Shown here piece after piece: positions 7,938 to 16,144 of a DNA stretch of 33,779 nucleotides (within the stretch, counting starts at the first letter, position 1; every line of letters begins with the position of its first letter). Position numbers and translations under genes: made by a program. The stretch lies in IMG/VR virus record IMGVR_UViG_3300013111_000617, positions 1-33,779 of that record. One strand, written 5' to 3'. The DNA comes from a virus. The notes under the pieces are model-generated. The model had not been told where the DNA came from. It did no database searches and worked only from the letters and a program-made list of their open reading frames with translations.

Positions 7938-9293
7938 TTACTCCAGCTTGAAATGTTCGACCTTGTAGTCACGCTTCCTCGCGAAGCGCTCGATCTGCTT
8001 GGCGTGGTCCAAGCACTTGGGGATGTTGTCCACGATGAAGATGGCCTCGGAGGAGACCTTCCCCTCGTAGGCCCTCGCCAGCCGACCCGTGGCCTGCTGG
8101 AAGTCGTTCTCGTTGGCGAAGGTGGTGGTGAAGATACCCACGCTCAGGTCCGGCCGGTCCAGCCCCTCCCGAGCGGCACCCATGGTGCCCACGACGATGT
8201 CGTTCTCGGTCAGGTTGGTCAGCCGCTTCTTGCCCTTCACCTTGCTCGAGATCACCCCGCAGCCCGGCAGGACCTCCTGCAGGCGGGGGATGTGATCGTC
8301 ACGTAGATGGGAGAGGACGAGTACCTTGTGCCCAACCTCCTGCGCGTTTTGCGCGAGGCCCGCGATCATGCCGTTGCGGGTGGGGTGCTTCGCCTGCCAC
8401 TGCCGTACCTTGACGACGTGGATGTTGTCGTTGACGTAGAAGCCGTCGCGCTCCTCCGCGGTGGGGGTCAGGCCGGTGTGCGCCAGGTAGACCACGGGGG
8501 GTACGTCCACCGAGAGGTCGGTGTAGACCACCTTCCCGAGGTGGATCTCGAAGAAGCGCTCGTTGCCGTCGGTCCTCCGCCTGGTGGCGGTCAGGCCGTA
8601 GCGGTCCCCGGTGAAGAAGGAGGCCACGCGGTTGAACTCCATCGCGGCCATGTGGTGGGCCTCGTCGTAGAGCACCGTGGCGAAGCGGCGCCGGACCCAC
8701 TCGGGGACGAGGTTGTCCTTGATGCGGCGCCACAGGGTCTGGACGGTGGCCAGGACGATGGGGCGATCCCACTCGGCCTTGGGCCCCACCACGTGCCCGA
8801 TGTCGTCGTCGCTCATCTGCAGCTTGTCGAGGACCTCCTCGTGCCACTGCTCCAGCAGTCCGTTGTCGTTCACGATGACCAGGGCAGGCCCCTGACCAAA
8901 GGCGATGCGGTCCAGCCCAACAACCGTCTTCCCGCGGCCGCACCCCAGGTTGAGGATGCCAGAGTGGCTGGACCGCATCGCGTGCATGGCCGCCGCCTGG
9001 ATCTCGTCCCGGGGGCGGATGGTGGAGTTGTAGCCGATGCGTTCTGTGGGTGGCGCGAGGTCGATGACCTCACAGGGGACCCGCTCCTGCGGGAACTCCC
9101 TCGGGAGTGCGATGTGGTGCACCTCCTCCTCCCAGACGCGCACGGACCGGGCCACGAACTCGCCGGAGCTCGTCTTCTCGGTGAACCAGTAGGTGAGCGA
9201 TGCCTCGAGGGCGTCGAGGGGGACGAGGGCCTTGGGGACCCACAGCATGGACCCCCGGTACGCCTTGTCCGGGTGGAGGGAGAGGAACCTCAT
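7938..9293 (-). CDS. Superfamily 2 DEAH-box helicase (UvsW/RecG-like recombination or repair helicase)
   Basis: ATP-dependent nucleic acid translocase. The start is ATG at 9293-9291, overlapping the stop of the HTH gene (ATGA), and gives 451 aa; the longer frame upstream is non-coding shadow. Walker A is GCGRGKT (117-123), motif II is DEAH (210-213), motif III is LTATRRR, and motif VI is QATGRLARAYEGK near the C-terminus. The first 100 residues resemble the N-terminal region of phage SF2 helicases such as T4 UvsW, with EIQAAAMHAM acting as a Q-like motif. Likely roles are fork regression, branch migration or recombination-dependent replication. The exact subfamily is not certain. Confidence 0.92.
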   Translation of the reverse strand: MRFLSLHPDKAYRGSMLWVPKALVPLDALEASLTYWFTEKTSSGEFVARSVRVWEEEVHHIALPREFPQERVPCEVIDLAPPTERIGYNSTIRPRDEIQAAAMHAMRSSHSGILNLGCGRGKTVVGLDRIAFGQGPALVIVNDNGLLEQWHEEVLDKLQMSDDDIGHVVGPKAEWDRPIVLATVQTLWRRIKDNLVPEWVRRRFATVLYDEAHHMAAMEFNRVASFFTGDRYGLTATRRRTDGNERFFEIHLGKVVYTDLSVDVPPVVYLAHTGLTPTAEERDGFYVNDNIHVVKVRQWQAKHPTRNGMIAGLAQNAQEVGHKVLVLSHLRDDHIPRLQEVLPGCGVISSKVKGKKRLTNLTENDIVVGTMGAAREGLDRPDLSVGIFTTTFANENDFQQATGRLARAYEGKVSSEAIFIVDNIPKCLDHAKQIERFARKRDYKVEHFKLE

Positions 9294-9682
9294 CGCAGCT
9301 CGGCCGTGAGGATGTCGCGGAGGCGCCCCAGCACGTGCTCGAGGTCGTCGCCCTCGAGGCCGACCTCGGTGAGCGTGGGCGTGAGCTCGCGGCAGATGCG
9401 GAGGCCTACTTCGGCCGACCCCTTGTAGTCCTTGAGGTCCTGGCCGTGCTTCCGCTGCAGCCGCTGCTCCGCGACAGTCTGTCGTATCTCGGCCGCCAGG
9501 CTGGCTGGCGGGCGGCACGTGCGGAGGAACTGGGTGAGGAACTTGTCGCTGGGCAGCCTCCCCTTGTTCTCGATGAGTCGGATGTACTCGGTGGAGCAGC
9601 CCATGGCCTTGGCCAGGCTCGCGTGGCTCGCGTAGTGGGCCCGGTTCCGGATCTCCTTGAACATGGTGCTGACGCTGGGCAT
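9290..9682 (-). CDS. Xre-family helix-turn-helix DNA-binding protein
   Basis: A 130-aa protein whose residues 10-60 form a lambda-repressor-like HTH: SLAKAMGCSTEYIRLIENKGR has the usual Ala/Gly turn and the YIRxIE recognition-helix pattern. The C-terminal half is helical and acidic and may mediate dimerisation. The ATG at 9682 has GAGGG about seven bases upstream, and its first base is shared with the preceding TGA (TGATG). As the second gene of the replication operon it could be an autoregulator. The palindrome CGACAGTCTGTCG lies inside its own coding sequence (9472-9484) and recurs elsewhere in the window. Confidence 0.85.
   Translation of the reverse strand: MPSVSTMFKEIRNRAHYASHASLAKAMGCSTEYIRLIENKGRLPSDKFLTQFLRTCRPPASLAAEIRQTVAEQRLQRKHGQDLKDYKGSAEVGLRICRELTPTLTEVGLEGDDLEHVLGRLRDILTAELR
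9471..9485. promoter_or_regulatory. Palindrome CGACAG-T-CTGTCG, copy 1
   Basis: GCGACAGTCTGTCGT lies in the coding sequence of the HTH gene. The same 13-base palindrome (centre A or T) occurs at 15092-15104 and 22063-22075. It may be an operator, but its intragenic location makes function uncertain. Confidence 0.35.
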
Positions 9683-10041
9683 CACCGATCCCTCTGTGGG
9701 AAGTACCGCTTCCGGGGAACGCTGCGCACTGCGTAGTGGAGTTCCCGGATGAGAGCATCCAGGGTCTGGATGCCAGTATTGTACGCCAGCTTGGAGAAGA
9801 AGGTCTCCTCCTCGCTGTCGATCTCTTGCACCGCAGGGAGGTCTTCTTCCTGCGGGAGCTCTGCGGGCACCTGGCTGCTGGCTGCTACCCCGTGTCGTGC
9901 CCGAAACACGGGTCCGCATGCGCCCTTGTGGCCGCAGGAGTACCGGCACTCGTAGGTCGAGTCGTCGTACTCCTTCCCGAAGCAGGCTGGGCGCCCTACC
10001 TGCTGCGTGTTGAGGTCCCTGAATCGCAGTGTTCCTGGCAT
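9682..10041 (-). CDS. Small Cys-motif protein, first gene of the replication operon
   Basis: A 119-aa protein with ATG at 10041 and GGAG five bases upstream. A four-cysteine cluster occupies the N-terminal half: C20, C32, C36 and C42, in the context ACFGKEYDDSTYECRYSC. This C-x11-C-x3-C-x5-C pattern, starting CFGKxYD, resembles small Cys-motif phage proteins and probably binds zinc or an Fe-S cluster. The rest is acidic then basic, ending in RKRYFPQRDR. It leads the minus-strand operon and is divergent from the structural operon, so it is likely expressed early. The function is unknown. Confidence 0.75.
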   Translation of the reverse strand: MPGTLRFRDLNTQQVGRPACFGKEYDDSTYECRYSCGHKGACGPVFRARHGVAASSQVPAELPQEEDLPAVQEIDSEEETFFSKLAYNTGIQTLDALIRELHYAVRSVPRKRYFPQRDR

Positions 10042-10170
10042 AGATTCTCCGGCGTTTTCTGGGTTACATCTTGGTCGTCTTATGCCAGGTTTTCGGCAGG
10101 TGTTTCGCTTGACTATGCGCCAGGCCGATGCCTACGATGCAGGCTGAACACGTCCCTTGAGGAGGCCCGC
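10042..10170. promoter_or_regulatory. Divergent control region between replication and structural operons
   Basis: This 129-bp gap separates the minus-strand operon (start 10041) from the plus-strand structural operon (start 10171). A clear plus-strand promoter is present at 10109-10138. On the minus strand I see no convincing -35/-10 pair, only weak A/T-rich hexamers, so the early operon may use a different promoter type or start further upstream. Confidence 0.6.
10109..10138 (+). promoter_or_regulatory. Sigma70-like promoter for the structural operon
   Basis: TTGACT (10109-10114) and TACGAT (10133-10138) are separated by 18 bases, 32 bases upstream of an ATG with a strong TTGAGGAGG ribosome-binding site. 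It reads like a host housekeeping-sigma promoter. Confidence 0.6.
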
Positions 10171-11250
10171 ATGAAGACGGCTGGAGTCGTCCTGGACATG
10201 TACGATGACCGCGGGGCTCTGCTCCCCAAGCTCGCCAGCGCGGAAGACATCCCCGACTTCGCCAAGGAGGCGGCGGTACTCGAGCCCGAACAGCTCCTCG
10301 AGCTGCCCAACGACGCCTTCGCGTTGGCCGCAATCGACGGGGACACCGTCCTGCGCAAGTTCGCCACGGTCGATCCGGGCAACACCTGGTTCAGCACGCA
10401 GTACTTCCTGAGCCAGAGGGACTACCTGCCCAAGACAGCCCAGGCACACGTGGCCGCGCGGCTGCTGGGTGCCCACGATGCCCACCACATGCCCCCACCA
10501 CAGGAGCTGGTGAAGGTCGCGATGGACCTGCAGGCCGACGCGGACGATGCAGCGATGGCCGACGTCACCGGGCAGGAGCCCGCCGCGGTCTTCGAGCAGG
10601 AGAAGGTGGCCGAGGACCAGCTCATCCTGGGCCAGTTCCCCGTCCGGACCTACGAAGAGGTGAAGACGGCCGCGGCCTTCTTCGCCGACCGCTGCCTGCT
10701 GCTCCACCCCCGGGAGCGGCGCGAGTTCGCCACCAAGCTGGCGGAGCGTGCGGACCAGCTGGACGTCCGGCTGGAGGGGTCGGTGGTCAAGTACGCCTCC
10801 GACGAGCGCGCCCCGGACGCCAAGATGTACGTGCTCGCCCGCAAGGAGTACCTCCCCGAGAGCTACCAGCCCGCGCTGGAGAAGTTCGCCTCCGAGATGG
10901 GAGGGGAGGACCCCCGCACCGTGGCCGAGGCCCTGTGCGGCTTCGACGAGGCCACCGGGCTGTCCCACCTGTGGGACCAGCACGTGGTGGACCCCTACTA
11001 CACCATGCTGGGCGAGGTGAAGACGGCCGAGGAGTACATCTGGACGGAGGGTGCCGAGCGCGTGACGGAGAGCGACCTCAAGGGGCTCGCCGCCAACTCC
11101 GTGCAGGCACTCCGCAGCCACTTCGGCGACGACTTCACGGACCAGTTCACGAAGGACCCGGTCGGCGTGTTCAAGTCCATGCCGGATCCCACCAAGGTGA
11201 TCCTCGCACGGCTGGGTGCCGACTCGGGGTTCTCCCCGGCTCATGGTTGA
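10171..11250 (+). CDS. Probable virion protein rich in Lys-x-Ala repeats
   Basis: A 359-aa protein. The start is ATG at 10171, with TTGAGGAGG just upstream; the frame is open further upstream, but that part overlaps the opposite operon and is not credible. It is acidic and mostly helical. Its striking feature is eleven K-[TLFVY]-A tripeptides spread along the chain (Lys at 2, 20, 63, 88, 115, 145, 165, 189, 207, 238, 284), most preceded by E, V, P or L. It is the first gene of the operon that ends with the portal gene, so a head, neck or assembly role is likely. I do not recognise the family. It overlaps the next gene by eight bases. Confidence 0.7.
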   Translation: MKTAGVVLDMYDDRGALLPKLASAEDIPDFAKEAAVLEPEQLLELPNDAFALAAIDGDTVLRKFATVDPGNTWFSTQYFLSQRDYLPKTAQAHVAARLLGAHDAHHMPPPQELVKVAMDLQADADDAAMADVTGQEPAAVFEQEKVAEDQLILGQFPVRTYEEVKTAAAFFADRCLLLHPRERREFATKLAERADQLDVRLEGSVVKYASDERAPDAKMYVLARKEYLPESYQPALEKFASEMGGEDPRTVAEALCGFDEATGLSHLWDQHVVDPYYTMLGEVKTAEEYIWTEGAERVTESDLKGLAANSVQALRSHFGDDFTDQFTKDPVGVFKSMPDPTKVILARLGADSGFSPAHG

Positions 11251-12118
11251 CGTCGGGACCAGCGACCTCACCCCCACGGCGTCCACCAAGCTGACGCCCG
11301 CGACCATCTTTGCCCACCACGACGCCCACCCGGTGGTCCTCGACGCCCTGATGATCACTGCCTTCCAGAAGGACTGGTGGGAGTGGGACGCGGACACCAT
11401 CTGGGAGGCCATCACCCAGTACTTCGGTCCGAAGACCGGCCGCGGCACCGGCATCAACATCAGCGAGCTGAACAAGAACAAGATCCAGGCCGTCAAGGTC
11501 CTCCACGGGAGCGACGGCTTCTGGAAGGGGTGGGAGGTCTTCGCCCCGACCCTGCAGCCCCTGGTCAACAACATCCCCCGCTTCGACGTGCTCCAGGCTC
11601 CGACCACCGCCCAGCTGATGGCGGGGATCGACATCGCCAACTCCGTCGTCCGGCACTCCTTCTCCGAGGAGGTCGCCCGCTTCGTGGCGGCCTCGTGCCT
11701 CAACGATGGGGTCTGGTACCTCCCCCCGCCCCTGGACTTCGCGCAGATCCATGCCGCTATCCCCAAGTACGAGTGCAAGGACTGCGGGAACGTGGGCCCG
11801 GGCCACCCCGAGGACGGCCTCTGCGACGTGTGCTCCGGCCGCTGGGCGGGGACCAAGAACATCGACGGGAAGCCCTCCCCCGACTCGGCCACCGCTCACC
11901 GCGGGGAAGGCCGGAACCTCCGCCTGTACAAGGAGAACGACCCCGACCCCGTGCGCGTGCGGTATGCTGAGGTCAAGTCGGAGGGAGCCACCCTCCAGGA
12001 GACACAGGTCGATGTGTGCGTGGCCCGCCTGATGGTGGCCACCGACTACATGAACCTACGGCAGCGTCAGCTGGCCCAGCAGCTGAAGATGGTGAGGCCA
12101 TGGCTTCTCGTGTCATGA
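11243..12118 (+). CDS. Unknown protein with a zinc ribbon, portal-operon member
   Basis: 291 aa from the ATG at 11243, which overlaps the previous stop; an upstream GTG at 11216 is an alternative. The first 150 residues are helical and Trp-rich (WWEWDADTIWEAITQYFG at 45-62). A compact four-cysteine zinc ribbon follows: C178 and C181 (CKDC), then C194 and C197 (CDVC). The tail is helical. Its place between two probable virion proteins upstream of the portal suggests a connector, packaging or scaffold role. No enzyme motif is visible and the family is not recognised. Confidence 0.7.
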   Translation: MVDVGTSDLTPTASTKLTPATIFAHHDAHPVVLDALMITAFQKDWWEWDADTIWEAITQYFGPKTGRGTGINISELNKNKIQAVKVLHGSDGFWKGWEVFAPTLQPLVNNIPRFDVLQAPTTAQLMAGIDIANSVVRHSFSEEVARFVAASCLNDGVWYLPPPLDFAQIHAAIPKYECKDCGNVGPGHPEDGLCDVCSGRWAGTKNIDGKPSPDSATAHRGEGRNLRLYKENDPDPVRVRYAEVKSEGATLQETQVDVCVARLMVATDYMNLRQRQLAQQLKMVRPWLLVS

Positions 12119-13080
12119 CGCCAGAGCGCATGGCCGCGTTCCACCGCGAGCTGGAGAAGCAGGCCAACCCGGTGAACCTGGTGGGCCGCCTCGGCAGGCT
12201 GATGGCCGAGGTCCCGGGCAGCCTGGCCGGAGGTCTGAGCACCACGGCCCGCCTGATCGACCCGCGACAGACCCGCGGCATCCTCCGCAAGGGCTGGCAC
12301 CACATGACACCGGCGGGCGCGGAGACCCAGAGCCTCCTCAAGGAGGTGAAGCGGCTGGGTACGACCTGGGAGGACTTCGCGAGGGCGAGGGGCCTGCCCA
12401 TGGATCCGGCTGCTGCCGTACACGCCCGCGGGCTCGAGCAGGTGCGCGCGGCGCGCGCCGCCCTCCCCGCAGCGCAGCGCACTGCCGCCGAGCAGGGCCG
12501 GTGGGCCGGCAGGTCCAGGATGCTGGGAGGTACGGGCGCACGCGGGGCTGCCAAGTCCCTGGAGGGACAGGCGGCCAAGGCGCACCTGTACGAGCCGAGC
12601 ATCCCACTGATGCAGGCCGTGCGTGACCCGAAGGTGCTGGCAGAGGAGCTGTCGCGCCGTGGGTGGACAGGCCAGGGCCAGATCGGGAGGTACATCCCCT
12701 GGGGTGGCAAGGGCATCGTGACCGGCCTGGGTGCGGGGTTCACCATCCCCGCCGTGGCGAAGAAGGATCCGCACGGCGACGGCAAGGGACGCTTCGAGCG
12801 CATCGGTGAGCACCTGGGTGGCAACCTGGGTCTCGTGGCCAGCATGCCCACCGGCTTCGCCGGCTTCTTCGGAGGCTGGGAGCTCGGCGCGAAGGCCATG
12901 GGGCTGCCGGGCAAGGGCATCGACAAGCTCATCGAACGTGGGAAGCTGCGCAAGCGCCTGCAGAACCCCCAGCCCGCGGGGCCCCCCTACACGGAGTTGC
13001 CCCTCTTCGATCCGAAGGGGTACCGTTCGGGCCCACAGCCAGCGGGACAGGTCGTGCTGCGGCCGAGAGGTGAGGCGTAA
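12100..13080 (+). CDS. Probable virion protein with glycine-rich hydrophobic segments
   Basis: 326 aa from the ATG at 12100 (GGTGAGG just upstream). The ATG at 12115, which makes an ATGA overlap with the previous stop, is an equally possible start. The N-terminus MTPERMAAFHRELEKQANP resembles the F-x-x-E-x-E-K leader of other proteins here. Two Gly-rich hydrophobic stretches (203-220 and 239-264) could insert into or cross a membrane. There are no cysteines. The Pro-rich tail ends in a TAATG overlap with the portal gene. An internal virion or ejection protein is possible, but this is inferred from composition and position. Confidence 0.65.
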   Translation: MASRVMTPERMAAFHRELEKQANPVNLVGRLGRLMAEVPGSLAGGLSTTARLIDPRQTRGILRKGWHHMTPAGAETQSLLKEVKRLGTTWEDFARARGLPMDPAAAVHARGLEQVRAARAALPAAQRTAAEQGRWAGRSRMLGGTGARGAAKSLEGQAAKAHLYEPSIPLMQAVRDPKVLAEELSRRGWTGQGQIGRYIPWGGKGIVTGLGAGFTIPAVAKKDPHGDGKGRFERIGEHLGGNLGLVASMPTGFAGFFGGWELGAKAMGLPGKGIDKLIERGKLRKRLQNPQPAGPPYTELPLFDPKGYRSGPQPAGQVVLRPRGEA

Positions 13081-15071
13081 TGCAGGGAATCGGCTTCCAG
13101 AACACGGCCTATGGGACCCAGCCCATGCAGCTGTCCTCCCGCCCCGGCGGGACGATGGGCTACGAGAAGATCGGGGTGCCCTACCCCAACCCGTTCTTCG
13201 ACGCGGCGCAGACCTACTTCCCCAGCCGCCTCAAGCAGATGCTGCGGTGGTGCCGGTACTTCTTCTTCACCAACCCGCTCATCAACGCGGTGGTCTACAA
13301 GCTGGCCGAGTACCCCATCACCCCCATCGTCTACGACACCAAGGAGAAGAAGGTCCAGGAGCGGTACCGCCACCTGTTCGAGGACCAGCTCCAGATCCGG
13401 AAGTTCCAGATCGAGGTGGGGCTGGACTACTACAACTTCGGCAACGCCTTCGTCTCCGTCCACTTCCCCTTCGTCAAGTTCCTGGAGTGCCGTGAGTGTG
13501 GGCACGAGGCCCCGGCCAAGGACCTCCGCCCCCACTACCGCTTCTCCGACCTGAAGTTCATGCTGCGCTGCCCCAAGTGCGGGCATCACGCGGCCGCCCG
13601 GGTGCGGGACGAGACCCTCCGCAGCCCCAAGGGCATCCGGCTCATCCGGTGGGACCCGGAGCGGGTGGAGATCGAGCACAACGAGGGCCTGACCGACCCC
13701 GTCTACTACTACAAGATCCCCCGCCGCCTGAAGAACCGCATCCGTGTCGGACGCAAGCGGGTGGTGGAGCAGATCTCGGACACCTTCATCCAGGCGATGC
13801 GGAAGAACAAGGCCGTCGTGTTCGCGAACGACCGCATCTTCCACCTGAAGCGGCCCATCATCGCGCAGAAGGACCAGGGCTGGGGCATGCCCCTGGTGCT
13901 GCCGGTGCTCAAGGACATCTTCTACCTGCAGATCCTCCGCAAGGGGCAGGAGATGATTGCGCAGGAGCACATCGTGCCCTTCCGCGTCCTCTTCCCCCAG
14001 GCTGGGAGCAACACCAGCGACCCCTACAGCATGGTGAACCTCAGCCAGTGGCGCACCCAGATCGAGGACGAGGTGGCGCGGTGGCGGCAGGACCCCAACT
14101 ACGTCCCCATCATGCCCATCCCCATCGGCCACGAGATGATCGGCGGCCAGGGGCGCGCCCTCATCCTGCACCAGGAGCTGCGGGTCTGGAGCGAGCAGAT
14201 CATCGCGGGCATGAACGTCCCCCTGGAGTTCATCTTCGGTGGCCTGCAGTACTCCGGCACCAACATCTCCATGCGCATCCTGGAGAACCAGTTCATCGGG
14301 TACCGCGAGGACCAGAAGCGCATGGTCCGCGACTTCATCATGGGGCAGATCTGCGACCACCTCGGGTGGCCGCGCGTCGGCGTGCGCTTCGAGCGCTTCA
14401 AGATGGCCGACGACCTGCAGCGCCTGATGATCTACTTCCAGGCCAACCAGATGGGCAAGCTCTCCGACCGGACCCTCCTCCGTGAGCTGGGCGAGGACCT
14501 GGACGTCGAGGAGGAGCGCAAGCAGGGCGAGCTGGCCAAGCAGGTGACGGCCAACCGCAAGATGATGGTGGCTCAGGCAGCAGCCCAGGGCGAGTCGCAG
14601 CTGGCGGCTCTGCGCTACCAGATGCAGGCCCAGGAGCTGCAGATGTCCCTGCAGCAGCCGCAGGACACGCCACCCGACTACGCCGAGGGGCCGGCCAGCA
14701 CGCCGAAGTCCCTGCGTGGTGAGGAGATCGCCCCCGGGGTGCCCAACGAGGTGGCGGTCTACCCGGAGAACGCGCAGGACCCCATGGCCATGGCGCAGGC
14801 CCCGAGCTACCCCGGCCAGTCCGGGCAGCTGGACATCCGCAAGGTCGCCCAGCGCATCGCGGCGCACCTGCGCAAGCTCGAGCGGGAGAACCCGGCCGCC
14901 TACGGCCAGGCGATCCAGCGGCTGAAGATGGGCAGCCCCCAGCTGTACGAGATGGTCGTGCAGCAGCTGTCCGAGGGCGGTGGCGGCGAGCGAGACACGC
15001 TCAACCCCATGCAGCAGCCGCTCCCCCAGGTGAAGCCCCCGCGCCGGCCCGAGGGCAAGGCCATCGTGTAG
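13080..15071 (+). CDS. Portal protein with inserted zinc ribbon
   Basis: Forms the dodecameric ring at the capsid vertex for DNA passage. The 663-aa protein has the plan expected of phage portals: an N-terminal wing (FFFTNPLINAVVYKLAEYPI), a central stem/crown region, the segment LIGxQ-like ELRVWSEQIIAGMNVPLEFIF, and an ISMRILENQFIGYREDQ helix typical of portals. A long Gln-rich, disordered C-terminus follows (about 490-663). Unusually, a four-Cys ribbon (C137/C140 CREC and C164/C167 CPKC) is inserted in the wing. One K-V-A motif appears near residue 600. The ATG overlaps the previous TAA. Family assignment rests on overall pattern, not an alignment. Confidence 0.82.
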   Translation: MQGIGFQNTAYGTQPMQLSSRPGGTMGYEKIGVPYPNPFFDAAQTYFPSRLKQMLRWCRYFFFTNPLINAVVYKLAEYPITPIVYDTKEKKVQERYRHLFEDQLQIRKFQIEVGLDYYNFGNAFVSVHFPFVKFLECRECGHEAPAKDLRPHYRFSDLKFMLRCPKCGHHAAARVRDETLRSPKGIRLIRWDPERVEIEHNEGLTDPVYYYKIPRRLKNRIRVGRKRVVEQISDTFIQAMRKNKAVVFANDRIFHLKRPIIAQKDQGWGMPLVLPVLKDIFYLQILRKGQEMIAQEHIVPFRVLFPQAGSNTSDPYSMVNLSQWRTQIEDEVARWRQDPNYVPIMPIPIGHEMIGGQGRALILHQELRVWSEQIIAGMNVPLEFIFGGLQYSGTNISMRILENQFIGYREDQKRMVRDFIMGQICDHLGWPRVGVRFERFKMADDLQRLMIYFQANQMGKLSDRTLLRELGEDLDVEEERKQGELAKQVTANRKMMVAQAAAQGESQLAALRYQMQAQELQMSLQQPQDTPPDYAEGPASTPKSLRGEEIAPGVPNEVAVYPENAQDPMAMAQAPSYPGQSGQLDIRKVAQRIAAHLRKLERENPAAYGQAIQRLKMGSPQLYEMVVQQLSEGGGGERDTLNPMQQPLPQVKPPRRPEGKAIV

Positions 15072-15116
15072 TTCAGGGCTAATGATGGGCGCGACAGTCT
15101 GTCGCACCCACCCCAG
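15072..15116. promoter_or_regulatory. Convergent intergenic gap with palindrome GCGACAG-T-CTGTCGC
   Basis: A 45-bp space between the portal stop and the stop of the opposing gene. It holds a perfect 15-bp inverted repeat at 15091-15105 (7-bp arms, one central T). In RNA it could fold as a 6-bp stem with a 3-nt loop on either strand, so a bidirectional terminator is possible, although no U-tract is present. The 13-base core recurs at 9472 and 22063, which favours a protein-binding site. Confidence 0.5.
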
Positions 15117-15356
15117 TCAGAGCGCCCGAAGGACGTCCTCCTGGATCTCCTCGGTGAACCCTTGGAGCATTTCCTGTGCCGCCCCGGACTCCATGACGGA
15201 GTGGATGAGGCAGTGCGCGTGGTAGTGCATGGGCTCCGCCTCGTCCACCAGGGTCCCGTTCCCGGTGCGAGGTGAGATGCCGTAGCGTCCGCCGGTCAGG
15301 ACGAACACCTCGTCGTCGAAGTCGAACTCCTCGCAGCAGTAGTCACACGTCAGCAT
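15117..15356 (-). CDS. Small Cys/His protein (79 aa)
   Basis: The start is ATG at 15356 with GGAG seven bases upstream; the longer frame is a shadow. The N-terminus LTCDYCCEEFDFDDEVFVL gives C4, C7 and C8, and MHYHAHC gives H44, H46, H48 and C49, so one zinc site of the treble-clef or LIM-like sort is likely. The rest is acidic. It overlaps the upstream gene by 14 bp. The function is unknown. Confidence 0.7.
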   Translation of the reverse strand: MLTCDYCCEEFDFDDEVFVLTGGRYGISPRTGNGTLVDEAEPMHYHAHCLIHSVMESGAAQEMLQGFTEEIQEDVLRAL

Positions 15357-15651
15357 GGTGGTGCTCCGCGCCGAGCACGTGTGCCGGTACGAGAGTCGCG
15401 AGGCATGCCAGGTGGAACAACTTCTCCGGGTCCCCGTCCTCCATGTGCACGTCCTGGTAGACGTCCTGCTTGGACTTGCGGGAGAAGAGGACCTCGAACT
15501 GCTGGACCTGGAGTACGACATCGCCAGGTCGGATGGGCTGTTCGCAGTAGGAGCAACGAGGCCGGACTTGTCCGAGCGCGTCGTCCCATCCCTCGTCCTC
15601 CTCTGCGCGCTGCTGGATGCGGTCAGCGAATCTCAGAGTCGGCGGGGACAT
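15343..15651 (-). CDS. Small zinc-binding-like protein (102 aa)
   Basis: The start is ATG at 15651 preceded by GGAGGAG. C33 and C36 (CSYC) followed by EQPIRPGD, and the later H80-x2-C83 pair, mirror the neighbouring 79-aa protein (CDYC then HAHC), so the two may be distant paralogues. The C-terminus is His-rich (EHHHADV). It overlaps both neighbours (14 and 29 bp), forming a tight unit. No function is recognised. Confidence 0.7.
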   Translation of the reverse strand: MSPPTLRFADRIQQRAEEDEGWDDALGQVRPRCSYCEQPIRPGDVVLQVQQFEVLFSRKSKQDVYQDVHMEDGDPEKLFHLACLATLVPAHVLGAEHHHADV

Positions 15652-16027
15652 AGTGCTCCTCCACGATGCGGTGCTTCCGTTGGAGCTCCTCGAGGAGCCC
15701 CGGATTGATTTCGACCAGCTGTAGGGTGACGTCCTGGGCCACGATCTGCCCGGTGGATGGGCCCTTGATCGTTCCCCCACAGACGTCGCAGTACCCGTCG
15801 ACCCAGAAGCCGACGTGCGTCTCGAAGGTGTCGGCGCACACGTGGCAGACCCACGCGTGGCCGCGGGAGTGCTCGCCCAGGAACTCCCCCATGCGGGCAC
15901 AGTTGGTGCAGTCGACCTCGTCGCAGGTGATGAGGAAGGCCCCGGTTGGGCACCCCTCAAGCTCCCAGATCCAGTGCGCCAACAAGGGGCAGTAGGCGAG
16001 TGCGACGAGCCCGTCGGGGAACTCCAT
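15623..16027 (-). CDS. Cys-rich protein with two or more CxxC pairs (134 aa)
   Basis: The ATG at 16027 has GGAGG five to six bases upstream. Nine cysteines are present: C13, C26, C35, C40, C43, C61, C64, C80 and C83. The pairs CHVC (61/64) and CDVC (80/83) make one likely zinc ribbon, and C35/C40/C43 may form part of another. A C-terminal helix follows (LLEELQRKHRIVEEHY). It could be a DNA- or RNA-binding or transcription factor given its location beside the RNA polymerase gene, but this is only inference. Confidence 0.7.
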   Translation of the reverse strand: MEFPDGLVALAYCPLLAHWIWELEGCPTGAFLITCDEVDCTNCARMGEFLGEHSRGHAWVCHVCADTFETHVGFWVDGYCDVCGGTIKGPSTGQIVAQDVTLQLVEINPGLLEELQRKHRIVEEHYVPADSEIR

Positions 16028-16038
16028 GTGGGCCTCCG

Positions 16039-16143
16039 TCAGGTCGCCTGCCGGCTCATGTCCCAGTCTGCGAGGATGTCGCGCAGGAACAGGAGCATGC
16101 CGGCGATGAAGCCGAGGCCGAAGATGACCACGAACTCCTCCAC
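16039..16143 (-). CDS. Single-pass small membrane peptide (34 aa)
   Basis: A GTG at 16143-16141 begins one base after the TGA of the acidic gene (TGAcGTG) and opens a 34-residue frame. Residues 4-20 (FVVIFGLGFIAGMLLFL) are a clear transmembrane segment, with an acidic N-terminus and a charged, soluble tail (RDILADWDMSRQAT). It could be a holin-like or other small membrane effector, but nothing else supports lysis. The ribosome-binding site is weak (GGGG), so translational coupling to the upstream gene is likely. Confidence 0.5.
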   Translation of the reverse strand: MEEFVVIFGLGFIAGMLLFLRDILADWDMSRQAT

Positions 16144-16144
16144 G

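Noticed and set aside
5893-8020. CCAAGCACTTGG found twice (about 5893 and 8009)
   Set aside because: Two copies of a 12-mer are not surprising in this length, and one is in coding sequence; no regulatory context.
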